64,000 nt of DNA from Chitinophagaceae bacterium BSSC1 (GTDB taxonomy: Bacteria; Bacteroidota; Bacteroidia; Chitinophagales; Chitinophagaceae): NCBI GenBank assembly GCA_002256435.1, contig NKJC01000001.1:310001-374000 (forward strand), read 5' to 3'. Each line of letters opens with the position of its first letter. Position 1 is the stretch's first letter. This document shows, piece after piece, positions 53,674 to 59,427 of this stretch. The notes under the pieces were generated by a model that saw only the letters and a list, made by a program, of their open reading frames with translations, was not told the DNA's origin and did no database searches. The position numbers were made by a program, and so were the translations under genes.

Positions 53674-54141
53674 TTAGATTAAACCGTTTTTCTGATCCTT
53701 ATTTGCCATCACTTCCTGAGCCAGACTGCTAAAAGCATCTGATGAAAAATCTTCAAAGAGCTGATTGTATTTAGAAGCATCCCAGATTTCAAATCTGTCT
53801 AAGGCTGCTGCTAAAACAATATCCTTGCCCAGTCCGGCAAATTCCCTGAGAGAACCCGGCAACAACATCCTGCCGGCGTTATCCAGTTCCACTTCGGTAG
53901 CTCCACCCAAAAACTGACGGCGGAATTGGCGTACCTTAGGGTCAAAATCATTCAACTGGGCAATCTTGGTAATAATAACTTCCCAACTTTTCAATGGATA
54001 TAACGTGAGACATTTTTCAAAACCACGGCTGAGAATAAATCGACCCTCGCCCTCCGGTAACTGTTTTTTCAGTCCACCAGGGAGCAAGAAGCGACCTTTC
54101 GCGTCTACCGTTGCTTCATATTCTCCGTGAAATCCTTGCAT
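53674..54141 (-). CDS. mraZ: Transcriptional regulator MraZ
   Basis: A 155-residue protein with two AbrB-like SpoVT/MraZ domains. The first copy is GEYEATVDAKGRFLLPGGLKKQL and the second is ATEVELDNAGRMLLPGSLREFAGL. Each has the DxxGRxxLP loop that contacts DNA, and FILSRGFEKCLTLYPLKSWE is also conserved. MraZ is a DNA-binding repressor of its own dcw operon in E. coli and forms octamer or dodecamer rings. The C-terminus is close to normal. Four 10-bp-spaced GTG units lie 20-62 bp upstream of the ATG, so autoregulation is likely here too. Confidence 0.96.
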   Translation of the reverse strand: MQGFHGEYEATVDAKGRFLLPGGLKKQLPEGEGRFILSRGFEKCLTLYPLKSWEVIITKIAQLNDFDPKVRQFRRQFLGGATEVELDNAGRMLLPGSLREFAGLGKDIVLAAALDRFEIWDASKYNQLFEDFSSDAFSSLAQEVMANKDQKNGLI

Positions 54142-54160
54142 TTGTGAGTAAGTTTTCTAT

Positions 54161-54203
54161 TTTTTACCACTTGTTGACACAAAATAACACTTTTTCCCAC
54201 TTT
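54161..54203 (-). promoter_or_regulatory. MraZ-binding-site-like operator with four 10-bp-spaced GTG units
   Basis: On the minus strand four decamers follow one another: GTGGGAAAAA, GTGTTATTTT, GTGTCAACAA and GTGGTAAAAA. The CAC complements are at 54168, 54178, 54188 and 54198, with a spacing of exactly 10 bp. E. coli MraZ binds TGGGA boxes spaced 10 bp apart in its own promoter, so this fits an autoregulatory site. Confidence 0.75.
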
Positions 54204-54528
54204 AAATCGCCATTTAAAGCGTTTGTATTTATCCACAAGTCTGAGCGGCTTCAAAGCCATGCTGGTAAACAGTTACAGCCAATATTGTTGAATTGAGCGG
54301 TGAATAGGATGTGAATAGCTGTGGATAACCCGTGAATTAGCCTAAAACAGGGCATTTTTGGGCCATTTTAGGGTAAAATCAGCCAATTTTGACTTGAAAA
54401 TGAAAGAATTTTTGGCTGCGCGATGCTCATTTTTTAGAAAATCTGCTGCCCAAGACAAACAGAAAATGGCGGAAAATTTGGGATCGAAACAAAATTTTGA
54501 GTGGTTTTGGGGCAATTTTGGCCCATTT

Positions 54529-54548
54529 GTGGTAAAAAGTGGTAGGGC
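54529..54548 (+). promoter_or_regulatory. GTGGTA doublet with 10-bp spacing before queA
   Basis: GTGGTAAAAA and GTGGTAGGGC (54529-54548) repeat with 10-bp spacing on the plus strand, 18 bp before the queA ATG. The first decamer is identical to one unit of the mraZ operator. Confidence 0.4.
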
Positions 54549-54566
54549 GCAATTAACTTCACGGCC

Positions 54567-55919
54567 ATGTTAGCGGAGCAGGTAAAGAAAATACAGATCA
54601 AGGACTATAGTTATGAGTTGCCCGATGAACGGATAGCCAAATTTCCCCTTGAAAACAGAGACCAAAGCAAGTTGTTGATTGCCAATCAGGCACCTACTCA
54701 AGCATCCCATGAAGTAAATGACTTTCATGAAGTACTTGACTTAGAAACAAGTTCAACAACCACCCAACAGACTTATCAAATAGACCAATACCTGAACCTG
54801 GCCAATCACCTACCCGCCAACAGTTTTCTAGTCTTTAATAATACCAAAGTGGTAGAAGCCCGGATCCTGTTCCAAAAACCAACCGGTGGAGTGATTGAAC
54901 TGTTTTGCTTGGAACCGGATTCCATTTACCCCGATATCACCTCGGCCATGCTGCAAAAGGGAACAGTTCAGTGGAAATGCTTGGTGGGCGGGGCAAAAAA
55001 ATGGAAGGAAGAGTTTTTAGAGAAAACAATCATTGATCAAGGACAAAACATTACGCTTAGAGCCCGCCGCGTGGCCCAAGGTGCCGAAGCCTATTTAATA
55101 GAGTTTAGTTGGAGTCAAGCTCAAATGAGTTTTGCTGAACTCTTGCACATAGCTGGACTAATTCCCCTACCGCCCTACTTAAATAGGGTTGCAGAAAATA
55201 GCGATGCCGAAAGGTATCAAACCGTCTATGCCAAACACGATGGTTCTGTTGCCGCACCCACTGCCGGATTGCATTTTACAGAAGGCGTTTTTGCAAGTCT
55301 TGCTGCAAAAGGAATTACAAAGGATTTTGTAACCCTGCATGTTGGCGCTGGCACATTTAAGCCGGTTAAAGCTGACGCGATGGAAGACCACGAGATGCAC
55401 GCAGAATTTATTGATGTGTCTGATTCTTTTATTGAAAACTTGCTGGGCCGCTTGGGCGATCCGATAGTTCCAGTAGGAACCACTTCTATGAGAACCCTAG
55501 AAAGCTTGTACTGGTTGGGTTTGAAGACAATGGCCAATCCAACAATTAATTTGGCCGATCTAACCGTGCATCAGTGGGATCCTTATGAAATGAACAGTTC
55601 AAATGTTCCTCAGAAAAATTTAGATGCTAGAACTATTTCTGCGAGCATCGCTTTAGCTTCATTGCTTCAGTGGATGCAGACACAAAAGCTAAGCCAGTTA
55701 ATTACCAAAACACAGATCATCATTGCGCCAGGATACCAGTTCCGCATTTGCAGTGGACTGATTACCAATTTTCATCAGCCACAATCTACACTCCTATTAC
55801 TTGTTGCTGCATTGATTGGAGATACTTGGAAAGAACTATATAATCATGCTATGAATAATGAGTTCCGATTTTTGAGTTATGGAGATGGATGTTTAATCTG
55901 GAATGCTCAAGCCATTTGA
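54567..55919 (+). CDS. queA: tRNA preQ1(34) SAM ribosyltransferase-isomerase, long form
   Basis: QueA transfers a ribosyl group from S-adenosylmethionine to 7-aminomethyl-7-deazaguanine in the tRNA anticodon, making epoxyqueuosine. The 450-residue product has YELPDERIAKFPLENRDQSKLL at the N-terminus, the FLVFNNTKVVEARI block, HDGSVAAPTAGLHFTE, LHVGAGTFKPVKA, GTTSMRTLES and, near the end, LITNFHQPQSTLLLLVAALIG. Canonical QueA has about 345 residues; two insertions lie around residues 40-75 and between RTLES and the APGYQF block (about 65 residues). The ATG at 54567 is preceded by the GTGGTA doublet. Its last 13 bases overlap the convergent higA gene. Confidence 0.92.
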   Translation: MLAEQVKKIQIKDYSYELPDERIAKFPLENRDQSKLLIANQAPTQASHEVNDFHEVLDLETSSTTTQQTYQIDQYLNLANHLPANSFLVFNNTKVVEARILFQKPTGGVIELFCLEPDSIYPDITSAMLQKGTVQWKCLVGGAKKWKEEFLEKTIIDQGQNITLRARRVAQGAEAYLIEFSWSQAQMSFAELLHIAGLIPLPPYLNRVAENSDAERYQTVYAKHDGSVAAPTAGLHFTEGVFASLAAKGITKDFVTLHVGAGTFKPVKADAMEDHEMHAEFIDVSDSFIENLLGRLGDPIVPVGTTSMRTLESLYWLGLKTMANPTINLADLTVHQWDPYEMNSSNVPQKNLDARTISASIALASLLQWMQTQKLSQLITKTQIIIAPGYQFRICSGLITNFHQPQSTLLLLVAALIGDTWKELYNHAMNNEFRFLSYGDGCLIWNAQAI

Positions 55920-56206
55920 AAAACATAAGGCTTTAGTTGAATGCCTTTCATTTTCTTTTCTGCAATTCTTAAATCATAAGTTGCTTGCATTCTTACCCAA
56001 AGCTCTGCGTTTCCACCAAACACTTTAGCTATCCTTAGTGCCATGAGTGGGCTGATTGCAGCTTTTTCATTAAGAACATTTGATAACGCAGCTCTAGTAA
56101 CACCAAGCATTTCAGCTACGGCTGTAATTGAGAGTTTATTAGCTTTAATAATCTCTTCTTTTAAAAGCTCACCTGGATGGGTAAGTTTATTGATAGACCT
56201 TTTCAT
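55907..56206 (-). CDS. higA: HigA-type antitoxin (XRE family)
   Basis: A 99-residue helix-turn-helix protein starting KRSINKLTHPGELLKEEII, the typical HigA N-terminus. It has an HTH with ITAVAEMLGVTRAALSNVLNEKAAISPLMALRIAKVF, followed by NAELWVRMQATYDLRIAEKK. It should bind the HigB toxin and repress the operon. The gene starts 17 bp downstream of the toxin stop, the usual toxin-first order of HigBA. Its 3' end overlaps convergent queA by 13 bp. It would count as an active pair unless a mutation is found elsewhere. Confidence 0.9.
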   Translation of the reverse strand: MKRSINKLTHPGELLKEEIIKANKLSITAVAEMLGVTRAALSNVLNEKAAISPLMALRIAKVFGGNAELWVRMQATYDLRIAEKKMKGIQLKPYVFQMA

Positions 56207-56223
56207 TATTTTGAATTAATAGA

Positions 56224-56508
56224 TTAATGATAATCTAGAAAGTTTAGATTCAAAATATTTCCATTTTCGAATCGAAATATAATTCTCCAATTTTCTTTTA
56301 CAGTTACACTCCAATAGCCTTCATAATTACCACTTAATTGATGTACGCGCCAATTTTTAAAAGGAAGTAAGTCCTGAGGAAGAAAGTTAACATCATGCAA
56401 TGTATCTAAAACCAATCTTATTTTATTCCTTTGATCTGCTGGTAATTTAGATGCTATACCTCTCTCCCAATATTCCTGTAACCCTTTGTGTTTAAATGAT
56501 ACAATCAT
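56224..56508 (-). CDS. higB: HigB-type RelE-superfamily toxin
   Basis: A 94-residue toxin of the RelE/HigB family, a ribosome-dependent mRNA interferase. It starts MIVSFKHKGLQEYWERG at the ATG at 56508 and has SKLPADQRNKIRLVLDTLHDVNFLPQDLLP, FKNWRVHQLSGNYEGYWSVTVKENWRIIFRF with the catalytic-type Arg residues, and NLNFLDYH. This is the common HigB architecture in Bacteroidota (plasmid maintenance system killer type). The open frame extends upstream to 56604, but a promoter lies at 56521-56551 within it. Size and toxin-antitoxin order fit the family. Confidence 0.9.
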   Translation of the reverse strand: MIVSFKHKGLQEYWERGIASKLPADQRNKIRLVLDTLHDVNFLPQDLLPFKNWRVHQLSGNYEGYWSVTVKENWRIIFRFENGNILNLNFLDYH

Positions 56509-56520
56509 TGGATTGCTGTG

Positions 56521-56551
56521 TAAAGTTATACAATACGAAAATCTATTCAAA
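56521..56551 (-). promoter_or_regulatory. Promoter of higBA
   Basis: TTTG (56551-56548), a 19-nt spacer and TAACTTTA (56528-56521) on the minus strand match the consensus at all but one base. The predicted start lies about 7-13 nt before the higB ATG. Confidence 0.55.
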
Positions 56552-56734
56552 ATGAATCTTTCATAAATGATCCATTCTTGTAGAATTAGATAGAAATTAA
56601 TCAACTACAAATGAATAAATAAGGATGGGAACTTGAAAGAATTTAATGTAAAATCGTTTCACTTAAGGTAGATTCTATTCTCGTTTGAGGAATGTGGGTA
56701 TTGGTTTTTCAGAAAAAATATTTTAGTCGATTTT

Positions 56735-57000
56735 TATACTAGAACAAGTATAAATCAGGGGTGTCTATTTTATACTAGAACGAGTATAATCTTGGGGAAG
56801 TATTTTATACTTGAACGAGTATATTATTAGAGTGTTTTTTTATACTAGAAATTGTATAAAATAGAAGGGCGGTTTTTATACTAGAACAAGTATAAATCAG
56901 GGCTATCTATTTTATACTTGAACGAGTATAATTTTTGGAAGAATTTTATACTAGAACGTGTATAAAATTGAAGGGTCGTTTTTATACTAGAACAAGTATA
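56735..57000. repeat. Array of eight 18-bp palindromes spaced 34-36 bp apart
   Basis: Eight copies of TATACT-[A/T]GAA(C/A)N-[A/T]GTATA, starting at 56735, 56771, 56806, 56841, 56877, 56913, 56947 and 56983. The intervals are 36, 35, 35, 36, 36, 34 and 36 bp. The spacers between them are related (for example ATCAGGGGTGTCTATT and ATCAGGGCTATCTATT), so it is a tandem array of a 36-bp unit, not a CRISPR. Copies 4 and 7 end in TGTATA. I do not recognise the element. Confidence 0.9.
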
Positions 57001-57060
57001 AAAATGGGGTGTTTTTAAAAACTCCAAAAACAAGTACTGGCGTGGCGCGATGAATTCAGT

Positions 57061-57108
57061 TGCCCACCCCGGCCTGCGGCCACCCCTCCCGTGAACGGTA
57101 GGGGAACT
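57061..57108 (+). repeat. GC-rich repeat, left copy of an inverted pair
   Basis: TGCCCACCCCGGCCTGCGGC begins a 48-bp sequence ending in CGGTAGGGGAACT. Its reverse complement occurs at 59155-59202 with few mismatches. It contains an internal palindromic core, GGCCTGCGGCC. Confidence 0.85.
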
Positions 57109-57158
57109 AATTTGAGTTTGAACAGCGGCAACACCACCCGTATCAGTAGGGGAATTAA

Positions 57159-58484
57159 TTAGGTTAATGGAATTTCAATAGTGAAGATGGAGCCCTTGCC
57201 AACGGTGCTCTCCACGCGGATCTTGCCTTTGTGCGCGTCAATCACCGTTTTCACATAGCTCATACCCAAACCAAAGCCCTTAACATTGTGCAGGTTGCCC
57301 GTGTGGGCGCGATAGAATTTTTCAAAGACGCGCTTCACGGTCTCCTTGCTCATACCAATCCCATTGTCTTCAATGCGAATGATCAATTGCTTGTTGGTGC
57401 TATGCGTGGAGATTTTTAATTCAATGGTTTCTTTGGAATATTTAATAGCATTGTCTATCAAGTTAGAAAGCAGATTTCCAAAGTGAACGGGGTCTACAGC
57501 AGCCAAGTCATTTTTGGCGTTGTAAAGCTTTGTTACCTGTCCATTTTTACCCTGCAATTGTAATTGATAATTTTCCAAGACCTGATCAAGCATCTCGTGC
57601 AAATGCGTTTCCTCTTTCCTCAATTCCAATTCTTGCTTTTCCATCAAAGCCGCTTGCAGTATAGTTTCCACGTGTTTGTTCATCCGCACGTTCTCTTCCT
57701 TGATAATCCCACTGAAGTAATTCATCTTCTCAGGATTGTTGCGCACTTTTTCGTTGCGTATAGCATCCACCGCTAGAGAGATAGTAGCCAATGGCGTCTT
57801 GAATTCGTGGGTCATGTTGTTGATAAAATCGCTCTTGATTTCAGAGAGTTTTTTCTGATTCAACAAAGAGCGAACCGTAACATAGAAAGCCGCAATGATG
57901 ATCATCATAAAGATGGCAGCTACTATAATAATCCATCGCAGCGATGCCCATACCTGATCTTCATAATTTGGAATGATGACAATGAGTTGTTCATAGGAAG
58001 CCGCATCGTCCAAACTATTTTCTGAATTTGGAAGTATAGGTATAACGACTTGTTTGTTGTTGACAGTATCTTTAAAAGCAGTTTCAAAACCAGAAGACAT
58101 CATTTCTAATTCTGCCGTTGGCGATATAATGGCAAACTCAAATTCCAAATTGCGCCATTCTTTGGTTACAAATACTTTCTCCAGTTTTACCCTCACCTCT
58201 TGGGCCGAGAATTTTTCATCAATGGTTGGTGGCTTGAGTAAGTGCAGGTGAAAGCCAGAATTAAACCCTATGCCTCCTTGGCGAGGGCGCATAATTTGTC
58301 CGCCGTAAACAGATTTGTATAAATCCTCTGCCACTTTGTACCCCTCAGAACTGATTTTATTATAGAGCTGCACTTCCCTTACCTCCAAGAGGTTTTTTAA
58401 CCAAGAGCCCTGCAACAAGAGCAATCCTAGCAAGGACAGAGAAATTAGTACGATGATGACAGGGAAAGTTCGCTTCATTCTCAC
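57159..58484 (-). CDS. Sensor histidine kinase with two membrane spans
   Basis: A 441-residue kinase. It has an N-terminal span (IIVLISLSLLGLLLLQGSW), a periplasmic sensor region of about 170 residues, a second span (WIIIVAAIFMMIIIAAFYVTV), and a HisKA domain whose H-box is FINNMTHEFKTPLATISLAVDAI. The HATPase has N-box LLSNLIDNAIKYS, G1 IEDNGIGMS, F-box FEKFYR, and G2 VKGFGLGMSYVKTVIDAHKG. All motifs are intact, unlike the kinase at 33330. No response regulator is adjacent. The 3' end faces the palindrome array, and the pair with yqgE is bracketed by the inverted GC-rich repeats. Met codons at 58484 and 58478 are possible starts. Confidence 0.92.
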   Translation of the reverse strand: MRMKRTFPVIIVLISLSLLGLLLLQGSWLKNLLEVREVQLYNKISSEGYKVAEDLYKSVYGGQIMRPRQGGIGFNSGFHLHLLKPPTIDEKFSAQEVRVKLEKVFVTKEWRNLEFEFAIISPTAELEMMSSGFETAFKDTVNNKQVVIPILPNSENSLDDAASYEQLIVIIPNYEDQVWASLRWIIIVAAIFMMIIIAAFYVTVRSLLNQKKLSEIKSDFINNMTHEFKTPLATISLAVDAIRNEKVRNNPEKMNYFSGIIKEENVRMNKHVETILQAALMEKQELELRKEETHLHEMLDQVLENYQLQLQGKNGQVTKLYNAKNDLAAVDPVHFGNLLSNLIDNAIKYSKETIELKISTHSTNKQLIIRIEDNGIGMSKETVKRVFEKFYRAHTGNLHNVKGFGLGMSYVKTVIDAHKGKIRVESTVGKGSIFTIEIPLT

Positions 58485-58603
58485 AAATATAATGGATTGA
58501 AATATTGGCTGCGCTTCGTTTTGCGCTATTTATCAGCATTTTAACTGCCAAATGTGGATTGTTTTTTTTGTAAGATATAGTCAGCTTTTCCTAATTTTTC
58601 GGC

Positions 58604-59152
58604 ATGGAAGTACCCAGTTCAGGCATTTTACTCATTTCTGACCCATTTTTGAAAGACCCCAATTTTCAAAGAACCGTTGTGCTGCTCTGCGAACACATGG
58701 TAGAGGGAAGTTTTGGCTTTGTACTGAATAAACCACATAAAGGGGTGGTGGGTGACTATGTGGCTGATTTGGAAGGCTGCCAATTTCCCGTTTACAAGGG
58801 AGGCCCAGTTCAAAAAGATAGTATTCACTTTATCCATCGCTGCCCAGACCAATTAGGCGGCGTAGAAATTATTGACGGCATTTACTGGGGTGGCGATTTT
58901 GTAGAAGTGATCAAAGGCATCAAGGCCGAAGAAATTGATCAAACCGAGATCCGCTTCTTTATTGGCTATAGCGGCTGGGGCGAGGGCCAGCTAGAGGGCG
59001 AACTAGAAGAAAAAAGCTGGATTGTCCGCGATGGCAACAAACGCCTCATCTTTATGAAACAAGTAGACCAGATCTGGAAAGAATCCCTCAAAGACTTGGG
59101 TGGCGAATACCAGCAAATGCCCAATTATCCTCTGGATCCTCAATTAAATTAG
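58604..59152 (+). CDS. YqgE/AlgH family protein
   Basis: A 182-residue member of the UPF0301 family (YqgE in E. coli, AlgH in Pseudomonas). Conserved parts are SGILLISDPFLKDPNFQRTVVLLCEH at the N-terminus, FGFVLNKPHKGVVGDYV, VYKGGPVQKDSIHFIH and IRFFIGYSGWGEGQLEGELEEKSWIV. The biochemical role is not established; AlgH has been linked to alginate regulation. The ATG at 58604 is about 120 bp from the divergent kinase gene. The end of the gene is followed directly by the right copy of the GC-rich repeat. Confidence 0.93.
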   Translation: MEVPSSGILLISDPFLKDPNFQRTVVLLCEHMVEGSFGFVLNKPHKGVVGDYVADLEGCQFPVYKGGPVQKDSIHFIHRCPDQLGGVEIIDGIYWGGDFVEVIKGIKAEEIDQTEIRFFIGYSGWGEGQLEGELEEKSWIVRDGNKRLIFMKQVDQIWKESLKDLGGEYQQMPNYPLDPQLN

Positions 59153-59154
59153 TC

Positions 59155-59202
59155 AGTTCCCCTACCGCGTGTGGGAGGTGTGGCCGCAGGCCGGGGTGGG
59201 CC
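59155..59202 (-). repeat. GC-rich repeat, right copy of an inverted pair
   Basis: Starts AGTTCCCCTACCG and ends CCGGGGTGGGCCA. It is the near-perfect reverse complement of 57061-57108. It begins 3 bp after the YqgE stop codon and occupies part of a 275-bp gap before the exporter gene, in which I see no other gene. Confidence 0.85.
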
Positions 59203-59427
59203 AAATTTATTTTTCCCTTCAATTAACCTTTTCAGCATTTTCCTCGTAACCAGTTAAGTAGCATCTTTTTGCGCAAGTAAGAAGTGTGCTCCTGCAATAC
59301 CATCGCGCAAGCAGATTGGTCAAAATCTACCCGGCCTCAATTGTAATTGAGATTGGCGAAGCTTTGCTTTTTATAATCTGAGAGTTCCGCAATTGCATTT
59401 TATCCTTTCACTCTAAGCCCCAAGCTC

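Larger units (their letters stand above)
54142..54566. other. 425-bp divergent mraZ/queA intergenic region with DnaA-box-like sites
   Basis: The region holds the MraZ-type operator, two perfect DnaA boxes (TTATCCACA at 54229-54237 and TGTGGATAA at 54320-54328), degenerate TGTGAATAG-like boxes spaced 10-11 bp apart between 54299 and 54339, and GTGGTA doublets near queA. A 71-codon frame at 54358-54573 overlaps the queA start and looks spurious. Genes point away on both sides. Confidence 0.5.
56509..57158. other. 650-bp non-coding gap between higB and the sensor kinase
   Basis: No plausible gene on either strand. It holds the higBA promoter, the palindrome array (56735-57000) and a copy of the GC-rich inverted repeat (57061-57108). 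A second short motif, CAGTAGGGGAATTAATT, lies at 57145-57161, partly resembling the end of that repeat. Confidence 0.8.

Noticed and set aside
54358..54573. 71-codon plus-strand frame in the mraZ/queA gap
   Set aside because: It overlaps the queA start and contains low-complexity Trp/Phe sequence, no recognisable domain, and the DnaA/MraZ-type sites lie just beside it; treated as non-coding.
56735..57000. CRISPR array
   Set aside because: The units are regularly spaced, but the spacers of about 17-18 bp are related to each other and too short, the repeat is imperfect, and there are no cas genes.
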